Shown here in pieces: positions 25,327 through 34,767 of a stretch of 64,000 nucleotides of DNA. The stretch covers positions 2,974,001 to 3,038,000 of the forward strand of contig NZ_CP042239.1 of assembly GCF_007833215.1 (NCBI RefSeq). The letters are read 5' to 3'. The notes below the pieces were generated by a model, which was not told the origin of the DNA, did no database searches, and saw nothing but the letters and a program-made list of their open reading frames with translations. The DNA comes from Sphingomonas suaedae. GTDB lineage: Bacteria > Pseudomonadota > Alphaproteobacteria > Sphingomonadales > Sphingomonadaceae. The translations under genes and the position numbers were made by a program. Numbering within the stretch: position 1 is the stretch's first letter; every line of letters begins with the position of its first letter.

Positions 25327-26517
25327 CGGTGTAGCGGCTGCATCCCCGCCCACAGCTTTTCCAGTGGAACCGCTTCCACACACGAACGCGCCCCATTGCG
25401 CCATCATCAGCCTACGCTTGTCGAGAAAATCGGTGCGCCGATACGCAGCCTCGACCCTATTGGACACCGCGTGCGCCAGCGCAGCTTCGGCCACCTCTCC
25501 TGGATAATCGGTCTTGTCCGCAACCCAGTCCCGGAAAGCAGAACGGAACCCGTGAACTGTGACGGCAAGCTCCATGTCGCGCAAAATCTTGAGCAAGGTC
25601 ATGTCGGACAGCGGCCTTTTCACATTCTGTCCTGGAAACACGAGGTCGCTCGCTCCGACCTTGAAGGCGTTCGCCCGCTCGAACACGGCGACGGCCGCAT
25701 CGGATAGCGGCACAAGATGAGTCCGTCCCATCTTCATGCGCTCGGCGGGGACCGACCAGATGAGGTTCTCCAGATCCAGTTCCGACCAGCATGCGCCGCG
25801 AATCTCCCCTGACCGTGCAGCGGTCAGGATGAGGGCTTCGAGCGCAACTCGGCCGACCGACTCCCGCTCCTGCAGTTTCTCGACGAACGCCGGGACATCG
25901 GCATAGGACATCGCGGCAAAATGCCGATCCTTCTTGGGCTGGCGCGGCAGACCCTTCGCAATCGAGCGCATCGGCGCCTCGGTCGCCCTGAACCCCTTCG
26001 CGCATGCCCAGTCGAGAACCGTGGCGATCCGCTGGCGCACGCGACGTGCTGTCTCCGGCTTGCTCAACCAGATCGGGGCGAGCACGTCACGAATGGCAGG
26101 CCCTTCAATCTCGTTCACCGGTCGATCGCCGAATGCCGGAAAGGCATAGGACTCCAGCGTCGAAATCCACTGCTGCTGGTGCTTTCCATTCTTCCATGCT
26201 GCGCGGTGTTCCTCATGAACGCTGTTCGCCGCCTCGCGGAACGTCGGAACCGTGATCCGCTCCTGCTTGCGCTCCTCCACGGGGTCGATTCCCTGAGCGA
26301 TCTTGCGCCGCACTGTGAATGCCGCCTCGCGCGCATCGGCGAGCGATACCGACTTCAACGAACCAAGTCCGATATCCCGCCGAATCTTGTTCACTTGAAT
26401 GCGGAGGAACCACCGCGCTGAGCTTTTTCCGTCCAATTGGAGGAAAAGGCCGTCGCCATCGGAATATTTACCGGGCTCGGTCAACGAGCGGATCTTGGCC
26501 GCCGTGAGCTTCCCCAT
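25321..26517 (-). CDS. int: Tyrosine integrase of the ICE (DUF4102/P4 type)
   Basis: The integrase inserts and excises the element at tRNA-Ser. The 398-residue protein has the N-terminal DUF4102 arm-binding domain (about 1-85), a core-binding SAM-like domain (about 95-175) and the catalytic domain. Visible catalytic residues are Arg235 (AARSGE), His322 and Arg325 (VHGFR), His349 and the nucleophile Tyr359 (AAYRR). The start ATG 26517 follows ggag and lies 150 bp from the tRNA 3' end, the usual layout. It appears intact, so the element may still move. Confidence 0.96.
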   Translation of the reverse strand: MGKLTAAKIRSLTEPGKYSDGDGLFLQLDGKSSARWFLRIQVNKIRRDIGLGSLKSVSLADAREAAFTVRRKIAQGIDPVEERKQERITVPTFREAANSVHEEHRAAWKNGKHQQQWISTLESYAFPAFGDRPVNEIEGPAIRDVLAPIWLSKPETARRVRQRIATVLDWACAKGFRATEAPMRSIAKGLPRQPKKDRHFAAMSYADVPAFVEKLQERESVGRVALEALILTAARSGEIRGACWSELDLENLIWSVPAERMKMGRTHLVPLSDAAVAVFERANAFKVGASDLVFPGQNVKRPLSDMTLLKILRDMELAVTVHGFRSAFRDWVADKTDYPGEVAEAALAHAVSNRVEAAYRRTDFLDKRRLMMAQWGAFVCGSGSTGKAVGGDAAATPS

Positions 26518-26536
26518 CGCTTCCTACTCCATTTTA

Positions 26537-26566
26537 CCCCACACTTTGCCCCACACTTCGTGTGGG
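26537..26566. repeat. Direct repeat and hairpin upstream of int
   Basis: Two copies of ccccacactt (26537-26546 and 26549-26558) lie in tandem, and the second also forms the hairpin cccacac-ttc-gtgtggg (26550-26566). They sit between the int start and the attachment site, where arm-type integrase sites or the int operator are expected. Confidence 0.55.
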
Positions 26567-26599
26567 ATGGTGTGGAATTGGGTGAAACGCAGCGGAACG

Positions 26600-26638
26600 A
26601 AAAAACCGCTGATTTCCGGGAGTTTTTAGCGGTTTTTT
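26600..26638 (-). terminator. Bidirectional intrinsic terminator downstream of tRNA-Ser
   Basis: aaaaaaccgct (26600-26610) and agcggtttttt (26628-26638) form an 11-bp stem with T-runs on either strand. It stands 32 bp beyond the tRNA 3' end, in the tRNA reading direction. As it lies on the ICE side of the attachment site, it is element-derived and may restore tRNA termination after insertion. Confidence 0.7.
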
Positions 26639-26669
26639 AGGGGCGTGGCGACCTAAAAAAGGTCCAAAA

Positions 26670-26759
26670 TGGCGGAGACGGAGGGATTCGAACCCTCGGT
26701 ACGGTTCCCCGTACGACGCTTTAGCAAAGCGTTGGTTTCAGCCACTCACCCACGTCTCC
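26670..26759 (-). tRNA. tRNA-Ser (GCU anticodon), ICE attachment site at its 3' end
   Basis: On the minus strand the acceptor ggagacg (26759-26753) pairs with cgtctcc, followed by g73 and an encoded cca. The anticodon loop ttgctaa carries GCT, and the long variable arm and the T-arm (gggttcgaatccc) mark a class II serine tRNA. It reads AGC/AGU codons. The integrase gene lies directly downstream of its 3' end, which is the classic target of P4-type integrases. The other attachment copy was not found in the window. Confidence 0.95.
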
Positions 26760-26913
26760 GGATGTCTGTAGCGAGCGGGCGCTATAGCGAGCGTCGCGCG
26801 TGCGATCAATGGGCCGTTTTGCGGCGGTTTGGCGCAAATTCGACTCGGGTCATCGCCGGTTCATTGCCGCGAGTCCAGGGCGAGTCCAAAGCGTAGAATG
26901 CGGGAGGGTTTGA

Positions 26914-27696
26914 ATGCGACGATTGTTGATCTGGATCGGGATGGCGCTGGCGGTGCCGCCAATGATGGCGGGTCCCGCGCTGGCGCAGAGCATCCAGACC
27001 GTCGATCCCGACAGCGCGATCGACGCCGATCTCGACCGGCCGCAATCGCAGATACCCGACGAACAAGCCTATCCAGGCGAACCGGTCGATCCTGGCGCCC
27101 CCTATGCCCCGCCCTATGACGGGCAACAGGATCAACAGCCCGCGCCGCCGCCCGCGGCACCCGCAGGGGCGCCTCCCGTTGCGGGGGGCGAGTTGCAGAA
27201 ACCCGAAGTGCCGACCACCTTCGATCAGGTCCGGCTCGTCGCCGCGGCTGAGGGCGTGTTCGGCAAAGGCGCGTCAGGACTCGCCGCGCTGATCGAGGAT
27301 ATCTTGAAGGAACAGGGCGAGCCCAACGCCTATATCGCCGGGTCCGAAGGATCGGGTGCGATCGTCGTCGGACTGCGCTATGGTTCCGGAACGATGGTCC
27401 ATGCGGTCGAGGGCGAGCGCGATGTGTACTGGACCGGCCCTTCGGTGGGATTCGACGTTGGCGGCGATGCCAACAAGGTGTTCGTGCTCGTCTACAATCT
27501 CTATGACAGCCAGGAACTCTACAAGCGTTTCCCGGCGGGCGAGGGGCGACTCTATTTCGTGGGCGGTTTTTCCGCCACCTATCTGCGCCGTGGCGATGTA
27601 GTGCTGATCCCGGTACGACTCGGCGTCGGATGGCGTGCGGGCGCAAATGTCGGCTATATGAAGTTCAGCGAAAAGCGGCGCTGGCTGCCGTTTTAG
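26914..27696 (+). CDS. DUF1134 (EipA-like) envelope protein
   Basis: The 260-residue periplasmic protein has a signal peptide (cleaved after about residue 25, ALAQS), a Pro/Gln/Ala-rich linker (30-95) and the DUF1134 domain. The domain has IEDILKEQGEPNAYIAGSEG, VGLRYGSGTM and VYNLYDSQELYKRFPAGEGR, ending RAGANVGYMKFS. The family includes EipA of Brucella, which supports envelope integrity; the role here is inferred. It is the first chromosomal gene beyond the tRNA. Confidence 0.88.
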   Translation: MRRLLIWIGMALAVPPMMAGPALAQSIQTVDPDSAIDADLDRPQSQIPDEQAYPGEPVDPGAPYAPPYDGQQDQQPAPPPAAPAGAPPVAGGELQKPEVPTTFDQVRLVAAAEGVFGKGASGLAALIEDILKEQGEPNAYIAGSEGSGAIVVGLRYGSGTMVHAVEGERDVYWTGPSVGFDVGGDANKVFVLVYNLYDSQELYKRFPAGEGRLYFVGGFSATYLRRGDVVLIPVRLGVGWRAGANVGYMKFSEKRRWLPF

Positions 27697-27729
27697 GTTC
27701 GGCTCAGCTGGGCTGAACCGGCTGCGGTG

Positions 27730-27800
27730 CCAGCCCGCTCCCCCACCCGGCCACCCAATAGATTACTGACGTTGGATGGCCGGGTGGGGGAGCGGGCTGG
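27730..27800. repeat. REP-like palindrome, copy 1
   Basis: A perfect 24-bp inverted repeat (ccagcccgctcccccacccg... / ...cgggtgggggagcgggctgg) surrounds a 23-nt loop. It lies between the DUF1134 gene and hisN. It belongs to the five-copy family also seen near 28673, 39170, 58899 and 62350. Confidence 0.9.
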
Positions 27801-27859
27801 CGACCTCTGGGGCGCATAAGGCGGTTCTCATCGCGCCTTTCCGCCGCTAGGCGGGGCCG

Positions 27860-28648
27860 ATGCCTGTCAGCCAAGCCGATATCGATCTCGCCCAGCGCCT
27901 CGCCGATGCGGCGGGGGCGGCGATCCGCCCCTATTTCCGCGCCGAGCATGGGTTGGAGGCCAAGGGCGATTCGTCGCCTGTGACGATTGCCGACCGTGAA
28001 GCCGAAGCCGCGATGCGACGCCTGATCATCGCAGAACGGCCGATGGACGCGATTATCGGCGAAGAAGAAGCTGAGCGGGCGGGTTCCAGCGGCCGCACCT
28101 GGGTGCTCGATCCGATCGACGGGACGCGCAGCTTCATCGTCGGTCGGCCGATCTTCGGCACGCTGATCGCTCTGCTGGAGGATGGCTGGCCGGTGCTGGG
28201 CATCATCGATCAGCCGATCATCGGCGAGCGCTGGCTGGGCGTCACCGGGCGCACGACCTTGTTCAACGGCAAGCCCGCGCACGCCCGCACCTGCCGCGAA
28301 CTCTCCCGAGCGCTGCTCGCCACCACCTCTCCCGCCTTGTTTACCGACGGCCAGCTTCATGCGTTCGAACATGTCGATTCGGCGGTGATGAGTACGGTGT
28401 TGGGGGGTGACTGCTATAATTACGGGCTGGTCGCGTCGGGACATCTCGACCTGGTGATCGAGGCGGGGCTGAAGCTGCACGATTTCGCGGCGTTGGTGCC
28501 GGTGGTCGAGGGCGCGGGCGGGCGCATGTGCGACTGGCAGGGCGATCCGCTCCACGCTGACAGCAATGGCGAGGTGATCGCGGCGGGCGATCCGGCGCGA
28601 ATCGAGGAACTCGTCGAACTGCTGGGGTGCCAAGGCAGCGCGCACTGA
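27860..28648 (+). CDS. hisN: Histidinol-phosphatase, inositol monophosphatase family
   Basis: HisN dephosphorylates L-histidinol phosphate in histidine synthesis in bacteria without a HisB-type phosphatase. The 262-residue protein has the IMPase metal sites: IGEEEAE near residue 66, WVLDPIDGTRSFIVG near 83-97 and the C-terminal LKLHDFAALVPVVEGAGG. The DPIDGTR.FI.GRP variant is typical of HisN rather than SuhB. hisZ at 46005 is another histidine gene in the window. SuhB-like activity cannot be excluded. Confidence 0.85.
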   Translation: MPVSQADIDLAQRLADAAGAAIRPYFRAEHGLEAKGDSSPVTIADREAEAAMRRLIIAERPMDAIIGEEEAERAGSSGRTWVLDPIDGTRSFIVGRPIFGTLIALLEDGWPVLGIIDQPIIGERWLGVTGRTTLFNGKPAHARTCRELSRALLATTSPALFTDGQLHAFEHVDSAVMSTVLGGDCYNYGLVASGHLDLVIEAGLKLHDFAALVPVVEGAGGRMCDWQGDPLHADSNGEVIAAGDPARIEELVELLGCQGSAH

Positions 28649-28672
28649 ATAGTTGCGCGCCTCACGGCGCGC

Positions 28673-28758
28673 GCGGCACCGGCCCACTCCCCACCCGGCC
28701 ACCCATCGGCAGGATATTCTGGAATGGGTGGCCGGGTGGGGGAGTGGGCCGGTGCCGC
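28673..28758. repeat. REP-like palindrome, copy 2
   Basis: gcggcaccggcccactcccc... and its inverse ...ggagtgggccggtgccgc form an imperfect stem of about 33 bp, with one bulged base, around a short variable loop. It lies between hisN and rpmI. Confidence 0.9.
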
Positions 28759-28794
28759 AGAACGCGACAGCGTTCTCACGCAAACAAGCATCGG

Positions 28795-28823
28795 TTGCAA
28801 AACTGCCTCAAACCGACTATCGG
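28795..28823 (+). promoter_or_regulatory. Possible promoter of rpmI-rplT
   Basis: ttgcaa (28795-28800) and tatcgg (28818-28823) with a 17-bp spacer lie about 88 bp upstream of rpmI, just after REP copy 2. It is a prediction from sequence only. Confidence 0.35.
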
Positions 28824-28910
28824 CCCGCCTTTCCGCGATTCAGGGGAACCGCCCGGCTAACAAGGGCTGCCGGGGCTGTTCGTGATCGTCGCGCGCAAAA
28901 GGAGACGAAA

Positions 28911-29114
28911 ATGCCCAAGATGAAGACCAAGAGCGGTGTGAAGAAGCGCTTCAAATTCACCGCAACGGGCAAGGTGAAGCACGGCGTCGCCGGCAAGCGT
29001 CACCGCCTGAGCAGCCATAACGCGAAGTATATTCGCACCAACCGCGGCACGTCGGTCCTGTCCGAAGCTGATGCCGGCCATGTGCGCCTCTGGGCGCCCT
29101 ACGGCCTCAAGTAA
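28911..29114 (+). CDS. rpmI: Ribosomal protein L35 (bL35)
   Basis: The 67-residue, very basic protein begins [20 protein letters not shown] and keeps the [15 protein letters not shown] segment and the family's C-terminus. The start ATG 28911 has ggagacg upstream. It is followed after 13 bp by rplT, the usual pair. infC, often next to it, is not adjacent here. Confidence 0.98.
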   Translation: MPKMKTKSGVKKRFKFTATGKVKHGVAGKRHRLSSHNAKYIRTNRGTSVLSEADAGHVRLWAPYGLK

Positions 29115-29127
29115 GGAGTAGCAGACC

Positions 29128-29493
29128 ATGGCACGTGTCAAACGTGGTGTAACCACCAAGGCGAAGCACAAGCGGATTTTGGATCAGGCGAAGGGCTATT
29201 ATGGCCGTCGCAAGAACACCATCCGCATCGCGCGCCAGGCCGTCGAAAAGGCCGGCCAATACGCCTATCGCGACCGCAAGGTGAAGAAGCGCAGCTTCCG
29301 CGCCCTGTGGATCCAGCGCATCAACGCCGGCGTCCGCGCCGAAGGCCTGACCTATTCGCAGTTCATGCACGGGCTGAAGCTCGCCGGCATCGAACTCGAC
29401 CGGAAGGTCCTGGCCGATATCGCCATGCACGAAGGTGAGGCGTTTACCGCCATCATCGCGCAGGCGAAGGCGGCTCTGCCCCAGGCCGCCTGA
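29128..29493 (+). CDS. rplT: Ribosomal protein L20 (bL20)
   Basis: The 121-residue protein begins [20 protein letters not shown] and contains [20 protein letters not shown] and [13 protein letters not shown], the L20 signature. It is needed for 50S assembly and represses its own operon in other bacteria. It is full length and followed by a strong terminator at 29518. Confidence 0.98.
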   Translation: MARVKRGVTTKAKHKRILDQAKGYYGRRKNTIRIARQAVEKAGQYAYRDRKVKKRSFRALWIQRINAGVRAEGLTYSQFMHGLKLAGIELDRKVLADIAMHEGEAFTAIIAQAKAALPQAA

Positions 29494-29517
29494 GGCAGCC
29501 TGTAGCGACCGAATAAT

Positions 29518-29552
29518 GGGGCGCCGGTGGACATCCACCGGCGCCCTTTTTC
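29518..29552 (+). terminator. Intrinsic terminator after rpmI-rplT
   Basis: gggcgccggtgg / ccaccggcgccc form a perfect 12-bp stem with an acat loop, followed by a run of T. Confidence 0.95.
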
Positions 29553-29579
29553 TTGGTCCAAGGCGGACCACCCTCCGTT

Positions 29580-29687
29580 CGTCACCCCGGACTTGTTCCG
29601 GGCCCCACCGGGAGGCGGGCGATACGCGAGAGGCTCCGCCGCCGCGCTTGCGGCACGGTGGACCCCGGCACGGAGGCCGGGGTGACG
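29580..29687. repeat. MITE-like palindromic element, copy A (about 107 bp)
   Basis: Terminal inverted repeats cgtcaccccggacttgttcc... and ...cacggaggccggggtgacg surround a GC-rich variable centre. Copies of the same length lie at 33906-34012 and 45886-45992. Confidence 0.9.
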
Positions 29688-29711
29688 AATTGGGTTTGAA
29701 GGGAACGATTG

Positions 29712-30332
29712 ATGACGCTCCAGACCTGGTGGCTCTATGTCACCGCCGTGTTCCTGATCTCCGCGACACCGGGGCCGAACATGCTGCATGTCATGGTGCA
29801 GAGCATTCATCACGGCGCGCGCCGCTCGATCGCCTCGATGGCCGGGCTGATGACCGCCAACCTCGTCTGCCTGCTCGCCTCCGCCGCTGGCCTTGGCGCG
29901 CTGCTCAAGGCGTCGCCGATGCTGTTCGATCTGCTGCGCTATGTCGGCGTCGGCTATCTGGTGTGGCTGGGGATCAAGGCGTGGCGTGCGCCGGTCGGCG
30001 GCGATGCCGAAGCGGAAAAGCCCGCCCCGCCCTCGCTCACCGCGATGTTCGGCGCCGGGCTTGGCACGGGATTTTCCAATCCCAAGCTGATCATCTTCGC
30101 CGCCGCGCTGTTCCCGCAATTCATCGACACCAGCGCGCCATTCGCGCCCCAGCTCGCCATTCTGATCGCGAGCTTTGCCGCGATCGAGGCGTTCTGGTTC
30201 GGCATGTATGCGCTGGGTGGCCGCTCGTTCGCCGCCTGGCTCGCGCCGGCCAACCGCCAGCGGCTGTTCAACCGCGTGAGCGGCGGCGTTTTCATCGCGT
30301 TCGGCGTCGCGTTGCTGGGTAGCCGGACTTGA
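29712..30332 (+). CDS. LysE-family amino-acid exporter
   Basis: The 206-residue inner-membrane protein has about six hydrophobic segments and the family start ISATPGPNMLHVMVQSIHHG near residue 17. GFSNPKLIIFAAALFPQF lies near residue 116. The family exports amino acids or homoserine-type compounds; the substrate cannot be told from sequence. The start is ATG 29712; a TTG one codon upstream is less likely. It stands alone between the repeat element and pheS. Confidence 0.9.
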   Translation: MTLQTWWLYVTAVFLISATPGPNMLHVMVQSIHHGARRSIASMAGLMTANLVCLLASAAGLGALLKASPMLFDLLRYVGVGYLVWLGIKAWRAPVGGDAEAEKPAPPSLTAMFGAGLGTGFSNPKLIIFAAALFPQFIDTSAPFAPQLAILIASFAAIEAFWFGMYALGGRSFAAWLAPANRQRLFNRVSGGVFIAFGVALLGSRT

Positions 30333-30383
30333 CCTTCGCGCCTGACTGCGGTTCGGACCACTAGACCATTGAACGGAATTCCG

Positions 30384-31472
30384 ATGACCGATCTCGACCA
30401 ACTCAAGACCGACCTTCTCGCCGCGATCGACGCGGCTTCCGGCGTCGATGCGCTGGAGGCAGTGCGCGTCCATGCGCTGGGCAAACAGGGGGCTGTCACC
30501 GGTCTGCTCAAGACGCTGGGCGGCATGAGCCCCGAGGAGCGGCAGGAGACGGGTCCGCGCATCCACGGCCTGCGCGAGGCGGTGACCGAGGCGATCGCGG
30601 CGCGCAAGGCGGCGCTGGAGGGCGCGGCGCTGGAGGCGAAGCTCGCCAGCGAGACGCTCGACATGACCCTGCCGGTCGATGGCGTCCCCGCCGGAACCGT
30701 CCATCCGATCAGCCAGGTGATGGACGAGTTGGCCGAGATCTTTGCCGATATGGGCTTTGCCGTCGCGACGGGCCCTGAGATCGAGGACGACTGGCATAAT
30801 TTCACCGCGCTCAACATTCCCGAGACGCATCCGGCGCGGGCGATGCACGACACCTTCTATCTCGCGGGCGAGCATGACCGGCCGATGGTGCTGCGTACCC
30901 ACACGTCGCCGGTGCAGATCCGCACGATGACGTCGACGCCCCCGCCGATCCGCATCATCGCGCCGGGCCGCGTCTATCGCAGCGACAGCGACGCGACGCA
31001 CACGCCGATGTTCCACCAGATCGAAGGGCTGGTGATCGACAAGGGGATCACGCTCGGTCACCTCAAATGGACGCTGGAAACCTTCCTCAAGGCCTATTTC
31101 GAACGCGACGACATCGTCCTGCGCCTGCGTCCAAGCTATTTCCCGTTCACCGAGCCCAGCGCGGAAGTCGATGTCGGGTTCACCTGGAAGAACGGCAAGC
31201 GCGAGATTGGCGGATCGGGCGACGCCGAGAATGGCGGCTGGATGGAGGTGCTGGGCAGCGGCATGGTCCATCGCCGCGTGATCGAGGCGTGCGGGCTCGA
31301 CCCCGACGAATGGCAGGGCTTTGCTTTTGGCACCGGGGTCGATCGCCTCGCGATGCTCAAATACGGGATGGACGATTTGCGCGCATTCTTCGACGGCGAT
31401 CTGCGCTGGCTGAAGCATTACGGCTTCTCGGCGCTCGACGTGCCCACTTTGTCGGGGGGAGTCGGCGCATGA
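30384..31472 (+). CDS. pheS: Phenylalanyl-tRNA synthetase alpha subunit
   Basis: PheS is the catalytic subunit charging tRNA-Phe. The 362-residue protein has an N-terminal coiled coil (about 1-95) and the class II core: [53 protein letters not shown] (motif 2) and [19 protein letters not shown] (motif 3). The start is ATG 30384; a TTG at 30369 is in frame. It overlaps pheT by 4 bases, so the two subunits are co-translated. Confidence 0.97.
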   Translation: MTDLDQLKTDLLAAIDAASGVDALEAVRVHALGKQGAVTGLLKTLGGMSPEERQETGPRIHGLREAVTEAIAARKAALEGAALEAKLASETLDMTLPVDGVPAGTVHPISQVMDELAEIFADMGFAVATGPEIEDDWHNFTALNIPETHPARAMHDTFYLAGEHDRPMVLRTHTSPVQIRTMTSTPPPIRIIAPGRVYRSDSDATHTPMFHQIEGLVIDKGITLGHLKWTLETFLKAYFERDDIVLRLRPSYFPFTEPSAEVDVGFTWKNGKREIGGSGDAENGGWMEVLGSGMVHRRVIEACGLDPDEWQGFAFGTGVDRLAMLKYGMDDLRAFFDGDLRWLKHYGFSALDVPTLSGGVGA

Positions 31473-33895
31473 AATTCACGCTGAGCTGGCTCAAGGAGCA
31501 TCTCGACACCGACGCGGACCTGACCGCGATCGTCGATGGCCTCAACCGCATCGGGCATGAGGTCGAGGGCGTGGAGAATCCCGGCGCCGCGCTGGCCGCG
31601 TTCAAGGTCGCGCGCGTGCTGACCGCCGAGCGCCATCCGCAGGCCGACAAGCTGCAGGTGCTGACCGTCGATGCTGGCGATGGCGAACCGCTGCAGATCG
31701 TGTGCGGCGCGCCCAATGCCCGCGCGGGCCTGGTCGGCGTGCTCGGCCTGCCCGGCGCGACCGTGCCGGCCAACGGCATGGTGCTGAAGGTCGCCGCCGT
31801 GCGTGGGGTCGACTCGAACGGAATGATGTGTTCCAGCCGCGAGCTGGAGTTGGGCGACGATCATGACGGCATCATCGAACTGCCCGAGGATGCGCCGGTC
31901 GGCACGCCCTATCCCGATTATGCGGGACTCGACGATCCGGTGATCGACGTCTCGATCACGCCGAACCGTCAGGATTGCATGGGTGTGCGCGGCATCGCCC
32001 GCGATCTCGCCGCCGCTGGGCTTGGCACGCTGAAGCCGCTCGATGCGGTGGTGGCCGGGCTGCCCGCGATCGATCCGCAGGGCGATGGCCCGAACGTTCG
32101 CACCAACGATTCCGAAGGCTGCCCCGCATTTTACGCGCAGAGCGTGCGCGGTGTCCGCAACGGTCCATCGCCCGACTGGCTGCAACGCCGGTTGAAGGCG
32201 GTGGGGCAAAAGCCGATCAGCGCGCTGGTCGACATCACCAATTTCGTGATGCTGGGGCTGGGCCGCCCGCTGCATGTCTATGACATGGCGACGCTCAAAG
32301 GCGGGCTGGTCGCGCGCCGGGCCAAGGCGGGCGAAGCGGTGCTGGCGCTCAACGGCAAGAGCTATGCGCTGGACGAGAGCATGACGGTGATCGCCGATGA
32401 CGCGGCGGTGCACGATATCGGCGGCATCATGGGCGGCGAGGATTCGGGGTGCAGCGACACCACCACCGATGTGCTGATCGAATGCGCCTATTTCGATCCC
32501 GCGCATATTGCCCGCACCGGGCAGAAGCTGATGCTGACCAGCGACGCGCGCACCCGGTTCGAACGCGGGGTCGATCCCGAATTTCTCGATGACGGGCTGG
32601 CGATTGCCACCCGGCTGGTGCTGGCACTCTGCGGCGGCACCGCGAGCAACGTGACCCGCGCGGGCAAGCCGCCGCGCGTCGGCGCGATCCTGGGCTATGA
32701 TCCGACGCTCGCCGAGGCGCTGGGCGGGCTGGCAATCCCGGCGGAACGGCAGCGCGACATTCTCGAATCGCTGGGCTTCACCGTTCAGCCGCTCGACGCC
32801 AATGGCGACCCGTGCGAGCTGGACGACGCCTGCGACGGCTTTCGCGTCACCGCGCCCAGCTGGCGGCGCGACGTCGACGGACCTGCGGACCTGGTCGAGG
32901 AAGTGATCCGGATCGAGGGGATCGACAAGGTCCCCTCCACCCCGCTGCCGCGCACGCCCGGCGTCGCCAAGCCGACCGCGACACCCGAGCAGAAGATGGA
33001 ACGCCGAATCCGCCGCACCGCCGCTGCGCGCGGCCTGAACGAAGCGGTGACGTGGAGCTTCATCGCGCAGGACGAAGCCAACGCGGTCGGCGGTGGCGCA
33101 TGGACGCTTGCCAATCCGATCAGCGAGGACCTGAAGGTGATGCGCCCCTCGCTCCTCCCCGGCCTGATGATGGCGGCGGCGCGCAATGTGAAGCGTGGCG
33201 CGACGAGCGTGCGCCTGTTCGAACTCGGCCGCCGCTATCTTGGCGATGGCGAACGCCTGACCCTCACCGTCCTCCTCGCGGGCGAGCGCAGCCCCCGCGG
33301 CTGGGCGAATGGCAAGGCACAGCCTTTCGGCGCGTTCGATGCCAAGGGTGAGGCGCTGGCGCTGCTCGAAGCCGCCGGTGCGCCGGTCGGCAACCTTCAG
33401 GTAATGGGCGAGGCCGGTGCAGCCTGGCATCCCGGCCAGTCGGCGACGCTGCGGCTGGGACCGAAGATGGTGCTCGCCGCCTTCGGGATGGTCCACCCGA
33501 GCCTGACCAAGCGCTTCGACCTCGAAGGCCCGGTCGCTGCGGTCGACCTCTTCCTCGACGCGATTCCCGCCAAACGCGCGACCGGGTTCGCGCGGGCCCC
33601 CTACACGCCCCCGGCGCTGCAGCCGGTGACGCGCGACTTTGCCTTCATCGTGCCGACGAGCCTGGCGGCAGGCGATCTCGTCCGCGCGGTCAAGGGTGCG
33701 GACAAGGCGGTGATCACCGATGCGCGGCTGTTCGACCTGTTCACCGGCGCAGGCGTCGAGGAGGGCAAGAAGAGCCTCGCTGTCGAAGTGACGCTGCAAC
33801 CGGGCGAGAAGAGCTTCACCGACGCAGAGATCAAGGCGGTGGCGGACAAGATCGTCGCGGCGGCGGCGAAGCTGGGCGCGAGCCTGCGGGGGTGA
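31469..33895 (+). CDS. pheT: Phenylalanyl-tRNA synthetase beta subunit
   Basis: The 808-residue protein pairs with PheS in an alpha2-beta2 enzyme. Domains in order: an N-terminal tRNA-binding OB fold (about 39-155), the B3/B4 editing domain (around 205-380), the B5 domain (about 405-490), the catalytic-like core and the C-terminal anticodon-binding FDX-ACB domain (from about 710, [20 protein letters not shown]). The start overlaps the pheS stop. Full length. Confidence 0.97.
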   Translation: MKFTLSWLKEHLDTDADLTAIVDGLNRIGHEVEGVENPGAALAAFKVARVLTAERHPQADKLQVLTVDAGDGEPLQIVCGAPNARAGLVGVLGLPGATVPANGMVLKVAAVRGVDSNGMMCSSRELELGDDHDGIIELPEDAPVGTPYPDYAGLDDPVIDVSITPNRQDCMGVRGIARDLAAAGLGTLKPLDAVVAGLPAIDPQGDGPNVRTNDSEGCPAFYAQSVRGVRNGPSPDWLQRRLKAVGQKPISALVDITNFVMLGLGRPLHVYDMATLKGGLVARRAKAGEAVLALNGKSYALDESMTVIADDAAVHDIGGIMGGEDSGCSDTTTDVLIECAYFDPAHIARTGQKLMLTSDARTRFERGVDPEFLDDGLAIATRLVLALCGGTASNVTRAGKPPRVGAILGYDPTLAEALGGLAIPAERQRDILESLGFTVQPLDANGDPCELDDACDGFRVTAPSWRRDVDGPADLVEEVIRIEGIDKVPSTPLPRTPGVAKPTATPEQKMERRIRRTAAARGLNEAVTWSFIAQDEANAVGGGAWTLANPISEDLKVMRPSLLPGLMMAAARNVKRGATSVRLFELGRRYLGDGERLTLTVLLAGERSPRGWANGKAQPFGAFDAKGEALALLEAAGAPVGNLQVMGEAGAAWHPGQSATLRLGPKMVLAAFGMVHPSLTKRFDLEGPVAAVDLFLDAIPAKRATGFARAPYTPPALQPVTRDFAFIVPTSLAAGDLVRAVKGADKAVITDARLFDLFTGAGVEEGKKSLAVEVTLQPGEKSFTDAEIKAVADKIVAAAAKLGASLRG

Positions 33896-33905
33896 AGCTC
33901 TTTTT

Positions 33906-34012
33906 AGTCACCCCGGCCTTGTGCCGGGGTCCACTCCGCCGCTAGCGCAGCGCTCGAGCCAATAGGGTCGCGCGTGCGGCCCGGTGGACCCCGGCACAAA
34001 GCCGGGGTGACT
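33906..34012. repeat. MITE-like palindromic element, copy B (107 bp)
   Basis: agtcaccccggccttgtgcc... and ...ggcacaaagccggggtgact form the terminal inverted repeats. The element lies 11 bp after pheT and may also serve as its terminator. Confidence 0.9.
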
Positions 34013-34028
34013 AGCAAGGAGTAACGCC

Positions 34029-34766
34029 ATGCCCACCGTACTCATCACCGGCGCCACTGCAGGGATCGGCGAAGCGGCGGTCCATGCCTTTGCCGATTCG
34101 GGCTGGCATGTCGTTGCGACCGGACGCCGCGCCGACCGACTGGCGGCGCTTAAGAGCGACATGGTCCATACGCTGGAATTCGACATTCGCGACGAGGCTG
34201 CACGCGACGCAGCGCTCGCCTCGATGCCCGAACCCTTCGCCAAAATCGATCTGCTGATCAACAATGCCGGGCTCGCGCGCGGGCTGGAGAAGGCGCAGGA
34301 CGCCGATCTCGATAACTGGAAGACGATGGTCGACACCAACGTCACCGCGATGATGTCGATCACCCACAAATTGCTTCCGATGCTCATCAAGCGGAAGGGC
34401 GCGATCATCAACCTCGGTTCGGTCGCGGGCAGCTATGTCTATCCGGCAGGCAATGTCTATGCGGGGACCAAGGCGTTCGTGAACCATTTCAGCCTCGCGC
34501 TGCGTGCCGATCTGCACGGCACCGGGGTTCGCGTCACCTCGATCGAGCCGGGCATGGTCGAAACCGAGTTCATGACCGTGCGCACCGGCGGCGACCGTGA
34601 TGCCTCGGACAAACTCTATGCCGGGGTCCATCCGATGACGCCGGAGGATATCGCCGAAACCCTGCTCTGGGTCGCGACGCTGCCGCCGCATCTCAACATC
34701 AACCGGCTGGAGCTGATGCCGGTGAACCAGGATTTCGCCGGTTTCGCCGTCCATCGCGAGGGGTGA
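34029..34766 (+). CDS. Short-chain dehydrogenase/reductase, YdfG-like
   Basis: The 245-residue NAD(P)-dependent oxidoreductase has TGATAGIGEA at residues 7-16, NNAG near 78-81, the catalytic Ser in GSVAGSYVYP, and Tyr/Lys in YAGTK. A basic residue pair after the second strand (TGRRADR) suggests NADP. The closest type is YdfG, which oxidises 3-hydroxy acids and serine; the substrate is inferred. It precedes the aldose epimerase-like gene by 1 base. Confidence 0.88.
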   Translation: MPTVLITGATAGIGEAAVHAFADSGWHVVATGRRADRLAALKSDMVHTLEFDIRDEAARDAALASMPEPFAKIDLLINNAGLARGLEKAQDADLDNWKTMVDTNVTAMMSITHKLLPMLIKRKGAIINLGSVAGSYVYPAGNVYAGTKAFVNHFSLALRADLHGTGVRVTSIEPGMVETEFMTVRTGGDRDASDKLYAGVHPMTPEDIAETLLWVATLPPHLNINRLELMPVNQDFAGFAVHREG

Positions 34767-34767
34767 G

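Noticed and set aside
31418..33799. Minus-strand frame of 793 codons opposite pheT
   Set aside because: pheT is certain from its domains; the antisense frame has no domain and no ribosome-binding site.
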